A stretch of 64,000 nt of DNA. Source: Pedobacter frigiditerrae. Lineage in GTDB: Bacteria; Bacteroidota; Bacteroidia; Sphingobacteriales; Sphingobacteriaceae. The position numbers and the translations under genes are program-made. The notes beneath the pieces were generated by a model. It was not told the origin of the DNA and did not search any database. It saw only the letters and a list, made by a program, of their open reading frames with translations. The stretch covers positions 2,480,001 through 2,544,000 of the forward strand of contig NZ_JAVTSS010000001.1 in the NCBI RefSeq assembly GCF_032678705.1. Reading direction: 5' to 3'. This document shows, in pieces, positions 44,263-53,462 of the stretch. Numbering within the stretch: the first letter of the stretch is position 1; each line of letters opens with the position of its first letter.

Positions 44263-44655
44263 CTACTTCTCGAGCACATTAAAATTCAGATTTTCAGGCA
44301 CACCTAATCTTCGTCTTTCATCATCGAAGGATGACCCCACTAATGGTCCGATTATATTTTTTTCAAAGTTTGTTGAAATTTTATTTTTTAAAGGGATGAT
44401 GTAACAATAATTAACATTCCCGTAAGTTGGTGGATGTTGTTTTACGATAATAAAGTCACTGTTCTGCCCAACACCTACAATATTTTCTTCAATTACTGTT
44501 ACAGCATTTCCTTCTTCGTCTGTATATACAAGTTCTAATTTAGAAGATTCTTCTGAACTGTCAATCTCATAACCTCCGTTTAATTTTTTATCTCCACAAG
44601 CTTGTAATGTCAGAATAATCATTAACAAGAAAATTAGTTTACATAACACTTTCAT
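44263..44655 (-). CDS. Small lipoprotein
   Basis: The 130-residue protein has a lipobox (Cys20 in LTLQACGDK) and a mature domain with an acidic start, then 'NAVTVIEENIVGVGQNSDFIIVKQHPPTYGN' and a C-terminal 'DERRRLGVPENLNFNVLEK'. I do not recognise a family. It begins 2 bases after the stop of the P-type ATPase gene, so the two are probably cotranscribed, which may hint at a metal-linked envelope role (inference only). Confidence 0.68.
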   Translation of the reverse strand: MKVLCKLIFLLMIILTLQACGDKKLNGGYEIDSSEESSKLELVYTDEEGNAVTVIEENIVGVGQNSDFIIVKQHPPTYGNVNYCYIIPLKNKISTNFEKNIIGPLVGSSFDDERRRLGVPENLNFNVLEK

Positions 44656-44657
44656 AT

Positions 44658-46622
44658 TTAAAACTTCATTTTTTGAATTCTAATAGCATTTAAAATTGCT
44701 AAAAAAGCAACGCCAACATCGGCAAAAACAGCTTCCCACATGGTAGCCAAACCACCTGCTCCTAAAATTAAAACTACAGCCTTTACCGCAAAAGCCAATC
44801 CGATGTTTTGATAAACTACACGTTTTGTTGCTTTACCGATTTTGATGGCTGTTGCAATTCGGCTTGGCTGGTCATTTTGTATCACAACATCTGCCGTTTC
44901 TATGGCAACATCGCTACCCATCGCTCCCATCGCCATTCCCAAATCGCTTAACGCTAAAACAGGAGCATCGTTAATTCCATCGCCAACAAAGGCAACTACT
45001 CTGGATTTGTCCTTTTTAATTTCTTCTAATCTACTTACCTTATCTTCTGGCAGTAAATCGCCATAGGCAAAATCAATTCCTAGTTCTCTAGCTAATTTTT
45101 CTGTGATTGCCGCTTTATCGCCGCTTAGCATCACAATCTGATTTACGCCATTTTTATGCAAATCCTGAATGGCTTGTTTTGCATCCGCTTTTACTTCATC
45201 AGCTATAATTACGTAGCCCGCATATTGATTATCAACGGCTAAAAGTACTATAGTTTCTACTTGTTCATCTAGTTCCTTAGGGTAAACAATTTTTAATTTT
45301 TTAAGTAATTTAGAATTACCTGCAGCAACATTCTTCTTCTCAATCATAGCTGTTAATCCGTGACCAGCAATTTCCTTAACCTCACTTACCTCTAATAATT
45401 TTTTATCGCCACAATGGCTAACAATAGCTTTTGCAATTGGGTGTGTAGATTTACTTTCTATAGCTGCCAACAAAGCAAAAAATTGAGTTTCATCTATTTC
45501 AGCTTTAATTTCCTTAACCTTAAAAACGCCGTGAGTTAAGGTTCCCGTTTTATCCATCACCACCGTATTAATTTTGGTAATTACATCTAGGAAACTGGAA
45601 CCTTTAAATAAGATTCCGTGGGCAGAAGCAGCTCCAATACCACCAAAATAGCCTAACGGAATAGAAATAACCAAAGCACAAGGGCAAGAAATAACCAAGA
45701 AAACCAATGCTCTGTACAACCAAGTTTGAAACTGATAATCAGCTACAATAAAGTAGGGCAAAACAACCAAAGCAACGGCTAAAAAGAAAACTATGGGCGT
45801 GTAAATCTTCGCAAATTTTCTAATGAACAATTCTGTTTTCGCTTTACGTGAAGTTGCAGATTGCACCATTTCCAATATCCTCGACAAAGCACTATCTGCA
45901 AATTTTTTGGTCACTTTTAAAGTAATAACCTGGTCTAGATTTAGCATTCCAGCTAAAACAGTTTCGCCTTTCCTGATGGTTCTTGGTGTACTTTCTCCAG
46001 TTAAAGCCGCTGTGTTAAAACTTGCGGCATCATTGATGAGCTCTCCATCCAAAGGCGCTTTCTCTCCTGCTTTTAATTGAATTGTCTCTCCAATTACAAC
46101 TGTTTCTGGTTTTACGGTTTCAAATTTTTCATTCCTCAAAACATTTGCAATATCTGGCCTTACATCTAATAATGCTTTAATATTCTTTTTTGCTCCTTCA
46201 ACTGCGGCTCCTTGAAATAATTCGCCAACTGTATAGAATAACATCACCGCAACAGCTTCTGGATATTCTCCTAAAGCCAAAGCGCCAACAGTGGCTAAAA
46301 CCATCAATAAGAATTCAGTAAAAACTTCGCCTTTAGTAATTGTTTGAAACGCTTCTTTTATAACAGGAAAAGCAACAGGAATATAGGCCAGCAAATACCA
46401 AACTATGCGAATATAACTTCTGAAAAAATCAACTCTAAAATAATCAAAAGCAATTGCGCTAAGCAATAACACCAAACTGAAAATTGCAGGCAGGTAGGTT
46501 TTAACAGAAGAAGCATCCCCATGATCATGGTCGTGACCATCTTCATCGTGGCTATGTTGAGAGTGGTTATGGCTGCAGCAACCATTGTCTTTTTTCTCGT
46601 GGAGATGTTTAGGTTTTTCCAT
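44658..46622 (-). CDS. Zn/Cd/Co/Pb-type P1B ATPase with His-rich N-terminus
   Basis: This 654-residue inner-membrane pump exports divalent heavy metals using ATP. Motifs: ALTGES (actuator), CPC at 313-315 in ISCPCALVIS (metal site of group IB-2), DKTGTLT with phosphorylated Asp357, HP motif in KSTHPIAKAI, GDGINDAPVLA and a final membrane pair. A usual N-terminal heavy-metal-associated CxxC domain is missing; instead residues 6-36 are rich in His and Asp, with a CC pair at 15-16, and probably bind zinc or a similar ion. The CPC site and His-rich leader suggest Zn/Cd specificity, not copper. Confidence 0.95.
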   Translation of the reverse strand: MEKPKHLHEKKDNGCCSHNHSQHSHDEDGHDHDHGDASSVKTYLPAIFSLVLLLSAIAFDYFRVDFFRSYIRIVWYLLAYIPVAFPVIKEAFQTITKGEVFTEFLLMVLATVGALALGEYPEAVAVMLFYTVGELFQGAAVEGAKKNIKALLDVRPDIANVLRNEKFETVKPETVVIGETIQLKAGEKAPLDGELINDAASFNTAALTGESTPRTIRKGETVLAGMLNLDQVITLKVTKKFADSALSRILEMVQSATSRKAKTELFIRKFAKIYTPIVFFLAVALVVLPYFIVADYQFQTWLYRALVFLVISCPCALVISIPLGYFGGIGAASAHGILFKGSSFLDVITKINTVVMDKTGTLTHGVFKVKEIKAEIDETQFFALLAAIESKSTHPIAKAIVSHCGDKKLLEVSEVKEIAGHGLTAMIEKKNVAAGNSKLLKKLKIVYPKELDEQVETIVLLAVDNQYAGYVIIADEVKADAKQAIQDLHKNGVNQIVMLSGDKAAITEKLARELGIDFAYGDLLPEDKVSRLEEIKKDKSRVVAFVGDGINDAPVLALSDLGMAMGAMGSDVAIETADVVIQNDQPSRIATAIKIGKATKRVVYQNIGLAFAVKAVVLILGAGGLATMWEAVFADVGVAFLAILNAIRIQKMKF

Positions 46623-46879
46623 TTCTATTTAGAATAATTCAAAATTAGCCTTTTTAGGTTACATTTTAATTTCAGCACAATAAAAGATGTTAAAATATGT
46701 TAAATAGATATTAAAAGATTCAAAATATGAAATCGTTCAGGTTATCTCTTTTTAATGGTGATATTTTTCGCAGAATTGGACTAAGTAAAATATACTACTG
46801 GTTTAACAAGTAATATTTCTATTAACTTGTTTTAATTTATCTAGTAATTCTTAATTTTCGACTTTATAAAACATAAAGT

Positions 46880-48916
46880 ATGAAAATTCAACTCAAAAAT
46901 TATTTTGCAGTTCTTGGAATTTTGGCTGTTAGCATATCGGCTAATGCGCAACAGTCTCCTAGAAAATATATTGATCCGGTTAATATGGATCTGAGCGTTA
47001 AGCCAGGAAACGATTTTTACCAATATGCAAGCGGTACCTGGATAAAAAACAATCCTGTACCAGCAAAAGAAACTCGATGGAGCTCTTTTAACGAACTTCG
47101 TGAATTTAATTCACAAGCAGTAAGAGGTTTAGTAGAAGCCGCGGCTGCAGATAAAAATGCTCCCGCAGGTTCTGTGAATAAACGTGTTGGCGATTTTTAT
47201 GCCGCCGCAATGGATAGCTTAACTATCGAAAAGCTTGGCTACACTCCTATTAAGGCTGATTTGGAAAAAATTAAGCAAATCAACAGTGTGCAGGGAATGC
47301 TAGAGCACACAGCTTATATGCGTACCTCGGGCATCGGCGGCGGAATGTTTGGTTTTGGCGTTGGGCAAGACAGAAAAAATGTAACCAAATATTTAGTAAA
47401 TATTTCGCAGGGCGGAACGACACTTAACGACAGGGATATTTACCTAAATGATGACCCTCGTAGTCAGAAAATTAAAGCAGCTTATAATGTTTACATGACT
47501 AAGTTATTTTCTCTTGTAGGAAATACTGAAGCTGAAGCAAAGCAAAAAGCTGAAACAGTATTTAAAATAGAGAAGGCATTAGCACAAGCTCAAATGAGTC
47601 GTATTGAGATGCGTGACCAATACAAAACCTACAACAAACTTACTGTTGCAGAGTTTAACCAGATTACGCCAAACATTAATTGGAAAACATTGATGCCGAA
47701 GTTTAAAGTTACTGGACAAGACACCGTATTAGTTAACTCTAAATCTTTCTTTGAAAAACTAGATGGTATGTTAACTTCTGTGCCATTGGCAGATTGGAAA
47801 ACTTATTTGGAGTGGAACGTCTTGAAGTCTTCTGCAAATAACTTAAGTTCTCCTTTTGTTAATGCAAGTTTTGCTTTTACACAAGCACAAACTGGCCAGA
47901 AAGTTGCCACTCCACGTTGGCAACGCATGTCAGCTTTAACCGATGGTACAATTGGCGAATTATTAGGGCAGCTTTATGTGGCTAAATATTTCAAGCCAGA
48001 TGCTAAAGTTAGAATGGACCAGATGATTGTAAACTTGCGCAAGGCTTTCGAGATTAGAATTAATGGTTTAGAATGGATGAGTGATGCAACTAAAAAGAAA
48101 GCTTTAGAAAAATTACACGCATTTACACCTAAAGTTGGTTACACCACCAAATGGCAAACTTATACTGGCTTAGTTATAAATAGAGGAACGTACTTCCAAA
48201 ACTTACGTAACGCTGGTGTTTGGGGCTACAATGAAAACATAGGCCGATTAGGAAAACCTGTAGACCGTACTCGTTTCGGCATGACGCCTCCAACTGTAAA
48301 TGCTTCTTATAGCCCAACAATGAATGAAATTGTTTTCCCAGCAGGGATTTTACAATTCCCATTCTTCGACCCGAATGCTGATGATGCTGTAAATTATGGT
48401 GGTATTGGTGCAGTAATTGGTCACGAAATGAGCCACGGTTTTGACGATACTGGTAGTCAGTACGACAAAGATGGTAACTTAAAAAATTGGTGGACTGAAG
48501 AAGACCGTGCTAAATTCAATGAAAAAACAAAAGCTTTAGGCGAGCAATTTAATGCTTACACAGTTGTAGATACCATCCATGTTTTAGGAAAACTAACAAT
48601 GGGCGAAAACATTGGAGACTTAGGCGGATTAAATGCGGCTTACACAGCTTTTAAGATGACAAAACAAGGTCAAGGTAATGAAAAAATTGATGGTTTTACT
48701 CCAGACCAACGTTTCTTTTTGTCATGGGCACAAGTTTGGAGAGGAAATATTTTACCAGATGCTGCAGCTCAGTTAATTAAAACAGATCCACATTCTCCTG
48801 GTCCGTATAGAACTATTGGTGCACCTGTAAATATGGATGCTTGGTACAAAGCATTTGATGTTCAACCTGGTGATAAACTTTACAAAAAGCCAGAAGATAG
48901 AATTAGATTGTGGTAG
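46880..48916 (+). CDS. M13 family metallopeptidase (neprilysin/PepO-like)
   Basis: The 678-residue exported protease has a signal peptide (ending NANAQQ). It follows the M13 plan: an N-terminal helical domain with NDFYQYASGTWIKNNPVP (about 43-60) and the catalytic domain with VIGHEMSHGFDD, where His515 and His519 bind zinc and Glu516 is the base. ENIGDLGG supplies the third ligand Glu576. The substrate-binding NASYSP segment and the C-terminal PGPYRTIGAPVNMDAWYKAFD are also conserved. It is a zinc endopeptidase for peptides. It is divergent from the P-type ATPase gene. Confidence 0.97.
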   Translation: MKIQLKNYFAVLGILAVSISANAQQSPRKYIDPVNMDLSVKPGNDFYQYASGTWIKNNPVPAKETRWSSFNELREFNSQAVRGLVEAAAADKNAPAGSVNKRVGDFYAAAMDSLTIEKLGYTPIKADLEKIKQINSVQGMLEHTAYMRTSGIGGGMFGFGVGQDRKNVTKYLVNISQGGTTLNDRDIYLNDDPRSQKIKAAYNVYMTKLFSLVGNTEAEAKQKAETVFKIEKALAQAQMSRIEMRDQYKTYNKLTVAEFNQITPNINWKTLMPKFKVTGQDTVLVNSKSFFEKLDGMLTSVPLADWKTYLEWNVLKSSANNLSSPFVNASFAFTQAQTGQKVATPRWQRMSALTDGTIGELLGQLYVAKYFKPDAKVRMDQMIVNLRKAFEIRINGLEWMSDATKKKALEKLHAFTPKVGYTTKWQTYTGLVINRGTYFQNLRNAGVWGYNENIGRLGKPVDRTRFGMTPPTVNASYSPTMNEIVFPAGILQFPFFDPNADDAVNYGGIGAVIGHEMSHGFDDTGSQYDKDGNLKNWWTEEDRAKFNEKTKALGEQFNAYTVVDTIHVLGKLTMGENIGDLGGLNAAYTAFKMTKQGQGNEKIDGFTPDQRFFLSWAQVWRGNILPDAAAQLIKTDPHSPGPYRTIGAPVNMDAWYKAFDVQPGDKLYKKPEDRIRLW

Positions 48917-48939
48917 AATTGTTAGCCACCTAAATACGT

Positions 48940-49067
48940 AATCGTCATTTCGACAGAGCGCAGCGACGAGAGATCTTTAAGTCATCTCCATTTTCTGAAC
49001 CATCAGTTTTTGTGGTGAAAATTTAAAGATTTCTCGTCTATGAAAAATCTCGTTCGAAATGACGATT
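48940..49067. repeat. Nested inverted repeat AATCGTCATTTCGA...
   Basis: The outer arms (48940-48953 and 49054-49067) pair perfectly over 14 bases. The inner arms GACGAGAGATCTTTAA (48965-48980) and TTAAAGATTTCTCGTC (49023-49038) differ at one position. It lies between convergent genes, 6 bases before the stop at 49073. Confidence 0.85.
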
Positions 49068-49072
49068 CTTTT

Positions 49073-49411
49073 TTACTTATACTTCTCTTGAACTCTTTTA
49101 GGCAGCTTAGCCAAAACCAATTCCCTAGAAGTTTTAACTCTTTCTTTTAACTCTTTCTCGTTTAAAACATCCAAATTCTCGATGTAAACCCATTGCTTTT
49201 TAGCCATGTGTGGCGCTTGTTTAATTCCATCACTAGCAGTTAATTCATCAAATTCTTCTGGCGTACACTTTGTAGAAAAGCTATTTCCTTCATCGATGGC
49301 GATAATGATGAACATTTTTTCTTCCACCATGAAACAAAGGTGTTCCCATTTTATCCCTTCAGTTGTTCCTGGGAAACTCAAACAATATTCTCTGAAACTT
49401 TCGATATCCAT
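49073..49411 (-). CDS. MmcQ/YjbR family protein
   Basis: The 112-residue protein matches the YjbR/MmcQ double-wing-like family: FREYCLSFPGTTEGIKWEHLCFMVEEKMFIII (about 5-36), TKCTPEEFDELTASDGIKQAPHMAKKQWVYIE and a C-terminal basic LAKLPKRVQEKYK. Such proteins have been proposed to bind DNA (CyaY-like fold), but the role is not known. It stands alone on the minus strand, convergent with the M13 gene. Confidence 0.9.
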   Translation of the reverse strand: MDIESFREYCLSFPGTTEGIKWEHLCFMVEEKMFIIIAIDEGNSFSTKCTPEEFDELTASDGIKQAPHMAKKQWVYIENLDVLNEKELKERVKTSRELVLAKLPKRVQEKYK

Positions 49412-49476
49412 TTTTTCAAGCTAAAAGGTTAAAGTATAAAGTCCAAAGTTAGGAAAGAATCGCTAAAGGAAAATGC

Positions 49477-49484
49477 TAAATTTG
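49477..49484 (+). promoter_or_regulatory. -7 element of mnmD
   Basis: TAAATTTG is an exact TAnnTTTG match 39 bases before the ATG at 49524. It makes upstream start codons unlikely. Confidence 0.55.
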
Positions 49485-49523
49485 AACCACTATCTTCAAA
49501 ATCCTAAAATCCTGATACTGACT

Positions 49524-50195
49524 ATGAATATCCTCACTAAAACTGCTGACGGTTCCAACACTTTATTTAATGAAACTGTGGGAGAACATTACCACTCCTC
49601 AAATGGGGCTTTGCAAGAGAGTAAACATGTGTTTTTAGAAGCAGGGTTAAAATTTGCCATAGCACAAAAAGATGAAAATGAAATTTCTGTCTTAGAGGTA
49701 GGCTTTGGCACTGGATTAAATTTCATTTTAAGTTTTGCGCATTGCGAAGAAAATAACATCAAACTAGATTATACAGGGATAGAAGCCTTTCCTCTTTCAA
49801 AAGAAGTAATGGAACAAACAGGTTATGAAGAATATGTTTCATCAACGGTTTGGCAGAATTTCTTTTCCAAGTACGATGATGCGTTGAATAATAAACAATC
49901 TTTATCATCTTATTGCGAACTAGAAATAGCCAATACAACTTTAGCTAACTTTAAAAGTTCAACAAAGTACGATGTGATTTATTTTGATGCTTTCTCTGTA
50001 CAACACCAACCAGAAATGTGGACTGATGAAATGATTGCCCATACTTGTAGTTTTTTAAACGTAGGAGGAGTTTTTGTCAGTTATTCCATTACTGGCAACT
50101 TAAAAAGGGCAGTTAAGAGCTGTGGTTTAAAAGTAGAAAAATTACCTGGTGCTGCAGGAAAAAGAGAAATGCTTAGGGCAGTTAAACAGTCCTGA
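49524..50195 (+). CDS. mnmD: tRNA U34 5-methylaminomethyl methyltransferase MnmD
   Basis: The protein is 223 residues from the ATG at 49524. It corresponds to the methyltransferase half of MnmC without the oxidase half, which is the stand-alone MnmD form. Motifs: FNETVGEHYHSSNGALQESKHVF (substrate side, about 13-35), the SAM-binding VLEVGFGTGLNF (about 54-65), YDVIYFDAFSVQHQPEMW and VGGVFVSYSITGNLKRA near the end. It should convert nm5s2U to mnm5s2U in tRNA. It is followed by a membrane protein gene after about 95 bases. Confidence 0.9.
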   Translation: MNILTKTADGSNTLFNETVGEHYHSSNGALQESKHVFLEAGLKFAIAQKDENEISVLEVGFGTGLNFILSFAHCEENNIKLDYTGIEAFPLSKEVMEQTGYEEYVSSTVWQNFFSKYDDALNNKQSLSSYCELEIANTTLANFKSSTKYDVIYFDAFSVQHQPEMWTDEMIAHTCSFLNVGGVFVSYSITGNLKRAVKSCGLKVEKLPGAAGKREMLRAVKQS

Positions 50196-50289
50196 GTCGT
50201 CAGTCATCAGTCTTGAGTCTATTTCCTATTTCCAATTCTCTATTCCCCATCCCACGAAAAATCTTTTATCTTTATTGAAATTATCTACC

Positions 50290-51402
50290 ATGAAAGAAAC
50301 CGCTCTGCCATTTGTTGCCAAACTAGCTTTAGTACTGCTTTCTATTATCATGCTGGGTTACTTGGCAATCTTGGGCAAAAGCCTTTTGGCGCCATTGCTA
50401 TTTTCTCTATTAATGGCTTTTTTACTTTTGCCATTTGCTAATTTTTTAGAGAGAAAATTTAAGTTCGGCAGAAGCATTGCATCTATTACAGCTGTAATTT
50501 TAATGATTGCCGTACTTTATGGGATATTCTATTTTTTAGGAAATCAGCTAGGAGAATTATGGAATGACTGGCCTTTATTAGTTAAGCAGGTTACTACCGC
50601 CTTTCATGATATACAAAGCTGGATTACAAAAACTTTTCATATCAATGGTGACAAACAAAAATCTTATTTAAGTGATGGCATAGAGAAATCATTAGCTACA
50701 AGTGCAGTTGTAATTGGCACGACGTTATTAACTCTTTCTTCAAGTTTATTATTCTTGGCGTTTACTTTATTATTTACGTTTTTCATTCTCAATTACAGAA
50801 GGTTATTGTTTAGTTTTTTAACAACAGTTTTCGCCGAGCAACACAAGACTAAGGTTACCGAAATTGTAAGCGAAATACAAAGCATCATTAGAAAATATGT
50901 ATCTGGATTATTCATTCAGATGTTTATTGTAACCGTTTTAATGATTTTAGCGCTAACTTTTTTGGGCGTTAAGTATGCAATTTTATTAGGCCTTATTGCT
51001 GGCATCTTTAATATCATCCCCTATCTGGGGATTTCTACCGCTTTATTAATTAGTGCATTGATTACTTTCGCAACAGCTGGAGCCGCAAAAGCTTTATTGG
51101 TAATTTTAGTATTTGTCGGCGTTCATACCATTGATGGAAATATCTTAATGCCTTTAGTTGTCGGCTCTAAAGTTAAAATTAATGCGCTTTTTGCCTTTAT
51201 TGGTATTATAGTTGGCGAAATGATTTGGGGAATTTCTGGTATGTTTTTATGCATTCCGTATTTAGCAATGCTGAAAATTATTTTCGAAAGAGTAGATGGA
51301 TTACAACCTTGGGGAGCATTGCTTGGCGAAGGACATAAAATGCCTAGAAAAAGAAGGACCTACAGAATTACCAAAAAAATAAAACTCGAAGAAGCCGAAT
51401 AA
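50290..51402 (+). CDS. AI-2E family transporter (PerM/YdiK-like)
   Basis: The protein is 370 residues from the ATG at 50290. It is an integral membrane protein with about seven to eight hydrophobic segments; the first pair spans residues 10-50. The central soluble part has SEIQSIIRKYVSGLFIQM, and the family signature ALIAGIFNIIPYLGISTALLISAL-like and 'DGNILMPLVVGSKVKINALFAFIG' is clear in the second half. Functions range from autoinducer or small-molecule efflux to ion antiport, so the substrate is not assigned. TATCTTTA at 50267-50274 is a near-consensus promoter. Two genes follow with one-base gaps. Confidence 0.9.
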   Translation: MKETALPFVAKLALVLLSIIMLGYLAILGKSLLAPLLFSLLMAFLLLPFANFLERKFKFGRSIASITAVILMIAVLYGIFYFLGNQLGELWNDWPLLVKQVTTAFHDIQSWITKTFHINGDKQKSYLSDGIEKSLATSAVVIGTTLLTLSSSLLFLAFTLLFTFFILNYRRLLFSFLTTVFAEQHKTKVTEIVSEIQSIIRKYVSGLFIQMFIVTVLMILALTFLGVKYAILLGLIAGIFNIIPYLGISTALLISALITFATAGAAKALLVILVFVGVHTIDGNILMPLVVGSKVKINALFAFIGIIVGEMIWGISGMFLCIPYLAMLKIIFERVDGLQPWGALLGEGHKMPRKRRTYRITKKIKLEEAE

Positions 51403-51403
51403 A

Positions 51404-51709
51404 ATGAAAGTTGAAAAAGAAAACAGGTCGCCACATATTTTAAATACCTCTGCGAATCTATTGGGATTTTGTTTCATTGTTTTAACATCAGTTAAGATTT
51501 CAAAATTAGAAGAGTCATCTTTTATTGATGAAGGGGCTGCCCTAGCAATCATTATTTTTATGAGCAGCTGTTTACTTTCTTTTTTAGCTATGCGAAGTAC
51601 AACTGTTCGTGCATCAAAAATGGAACGAGGTGCAGACGTTTTGTTTCTTGTCGGATTAATCGTTCTATTTATTACAACTATGCTTATTTCCTTTAATATC
51701 ATAAAATAA
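51404..51709 (+). CDS. Small membrane protein of unknown function
   Basis: The 101-residue protein has hydrophobic segments at about 14-31, 45-63 and 78-97, a basic N-terminus (KVEKENRSP) and a loop with RSTTVRASKMERG. No family is recognised. It lies one base after the AI-2E transporter gene and one base before mazG, so it belongs to that operon. Confidence 0.7.
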   Translation: MKVEKENRSPHILNTSANLLGFCFIVLTSVKISKLEESSFIDEGAALAIIIFMSSCLLSFLAMRSTTVRASKMERGADVLFLVGLIVLFITTMLISFNIIK

Positions 51710-51710
51710 T

Positions 51711-52517
51711 ATGCCTGCAAACATTCCACCTCCTGCTACCACAAGTCCAGATACCGCATTTTTAAGATTATTAACTGTTCTCGATACCTTACGCACTCAA
51801 TGTCCATGGGATAAAAAACAGACAATGGAAACCTTACGCCATTTAACCATCGAAGAAACCTATGAGCTTTCTGATGCCATTTTGGAAGGCGATATGCAGG
51901 AAATTAAAAAAGAATTAGGCGATTTGATGATGCATTTGGTTTTTTACGCCCGTATTGGAAGCGAAACCAACGATTTCGATATTACCGATGTATTAAATGG
52001 TGTTTGCGATAAATTGATTAATCGCCATCCTCATATTTATGGAGATGTTGAAGTAAATGATGAAGATGACGTAAAACGGAACTGGGAAAAAATCAAGTTA
52101 AAAGAAGGAAACAAATCTGTTTTAGGTGGTGTGCCTGCTGGATTACCTGCCTTGGTTAAAGCAAGCAGAATTCAAGAAAAGGCTCGTGGCGTTGGTTTCG
52201 ACTGGGATGAAAAAGAGCAAGTTTGGGCAAAGGTTGAAGAAGAATTACAAGAATTTAAGGATGAGTTTAACATCGCAGAGAACGAAAACATAGATAAGGA
52301 AAAAGCGGAAGGAGAATTTGGAGATTTGCTTTTCTCATTAGTTAATTATGCCAGGTTTATTGATATCAATCCTGAAAATGCACTAGAAAAAACCAATAAA
52401 AAATTCATTAAACGTTTTCAGTTTCTGGAAAGCAAGGCAAAAGAAAATGGCAAAGCTTTGCAGGATATGACATTAGCAGAAATGGATGTGTATTGGAATG
52501 AAGCGAAGAAATTGTAG
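51711..52517 (+). CDS. mazG: Nucleoside triphosphate pyrophosphohydrolase MazG
   Basis: The 268-residue cytoplasmic enzyme has two MazG domains and hydrolyses NTPs to NMP and pyrophosphate. The first domain shows CPWDKKQTMETLRHLTIEETYEL with the metal-binding ExxE pair and ELGDLMMHLVFYA (ExxD). The second has EELQEFKDEF and EGEFGDLLFSLVNYARF. The length matches the E. coli-type enzyme. It is last in the three-gene unit with the AI-2E transporter, followed by a palindromic element that may end transcription. Confidence 0.96.
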   Translation: MPANIPPPATTSPDTAFLRLLTVLDTLRTQCPWDKKQTMETLRHLTIEETYELSDAILEGDMQEIKKELGDLMMHLVFYARIGSETNDFDITDVLNGVCDKLINRHPHIYGDVEVNDEDDVKRNWEKIKLKEGNKSVLGGVPAGLPALVKASRIQEKARGVGFDWDEKEQVWAKVEEELQEFKDEFNIAENENIDKEKAEGEFGDLLFSLVNYARFIDINPENALEKTNKKFIKRFQFLESKAKENGKALQDMTLAEMDVYWNEAKKL

Positions 52518-52535
52518 CCCCCTCTAACCGTCACC

Positions 52536-52587
52536 CTGAATTTATTTCAGGGTCTTTCATACAAGCCAGATGCTGAAATAAATTCAG
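52536..52587. repeat. Inverted repeat CTGAATTTATTTCAG
   Basis: CTGAATTTATTTCAG (52536-52550) and CTGAAATAAATTCAG (52573-52587) pair perfectly over 15 bases, flanked by GTCA/ATGATG. It lies 18 bases after mazG and is likely a terminator-like member of the GTCAT repeat group. Confidence 0.75.
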
Positions 52588-52611
52588 CATGATGAATCCA
52601 TAAATACTAAT

Positions 52612-53241
52612 ATGAAACCCCAAGCCGTCATTTCCCAAAAACCCTTCAGAGTTATTCAACTTTTCAGGAACATTAATTCCTATGGGAAGGATGAAAAATC
52701 TTTTGAAGATAGAAAAGACAAAATAGCTTGGAAACCAATTAAATCTACTGCTGGTTTTGTAAAAGATAATGTCGTGCATTTGCCAGAATCGGTTTTAGAG
52801 CAGCCAAATTTTGAGCATTGCGATTTAATTTTGTTAATAGATGATAACTTCCAAACCATTCAAAATGTAGTTTATACTTCAGAGAAAAACCTTTGTTTTA
52901 GAAACAAAAGCGAAAACAAGTTCGATTTCCTACAAATCAAATTAGATGAAAAAGTAGAGCTTTATCTAAAACCTGGATATTTTGAAGTTGGCTTTCCGGA
53001 ACGCAATGAATTTAAAGTTTGTGAGTTAGCTATAGCAAAACCAGTTTCCATAAAAATAAATGGTAAAAGAGATTTTTCATTAACCGGCAGAAGAGCAAGA
53101 ACTTTTATAGAACAAGAATATATATTTAATTACATTGGCGATTTTACTGAAATCATAATCGAAAAAGAACCTTTCCATCCTATTATAAAAAATGTTCCGA
53201 CTGAGAAAAAGGTGATAGATTTAATGAAACCGCTTTGGTAA
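52612..53241 (+). CDS. Unrecognised cytoplasmic protein
   Basis: The 209-residue protein has no signal or membrane segment. It is rich in charged residues and predicted beta strands: 'FEHCDLILLIDDNFQTIQNVVYTSEKNLCF' and 'IKLDEKVELYLKPGYFEVGF' in the middle, and 'GRRARTFIEQEYIFNYIGDFTEI' later. I do not recognise the family. It stands alone between structured repeats. Confidence 0.65.
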   Translation: MKPQAVISQKPFRVIQLFRNINSYGKDEKSFEDRKDKIAWKPIKSTAGFVKDNVVHLPESVLEQPNFEHCDLILLIDDNFQTIQNVVYTSEKNLCFRNKSENKFDFLQIKLDEKVELYLKPGYFEVGFPERNEFKVCELAIAKPVSIKINGKRDFSLTGRRARTFIEQEYIFNYIGDFTEIIIEKEPFHPIIKNVPTEKKVIDLMKPLW

Positions 53242-53292
53242 ACTCTTTTTTAAGTTTATGCAGGTGCCGTAGTTCGTGGCATAAGTTTTCGT

Positions 53293-53356
53293 TTATAAAC
53301 CCGATTAAAATGAAAAGCCCCGATTCTTCCTCGGGCTTGTAATGTAAAGCGGGACT
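53293..53356 (+). repeat. TAAACCCGAT...AGCGGGACT element, copy at 53.3 kb
   Basis: It reads TTATAAACCCGATTAAAATG, a stem AGCCCCGATTCTTCCTCGGGCTT, and ends TAAAGCGGGACT. It is in the opposite orientation to the 42.95-kb copy. A partial GTCATT-type half element (53391-53420) follows. Confidence 0.7.
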
Positions 53357-53462
53357 GATGTGGGCGAGAATTACTGGCTTTAATTTCCAAGTCTTCGACT
53401 ACGCTCAGACTGACAGTCAACTATAACAATAATCTCCCCTTTTTAAATATCTTTAATAAACC

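Noticed and set aside
51301..51729. 142-codon minus-strand frame across the AI-2E transporter end and the next small gene
   Set aside because: It is antisense to two genes of a tight operon and has no recognisable domain.
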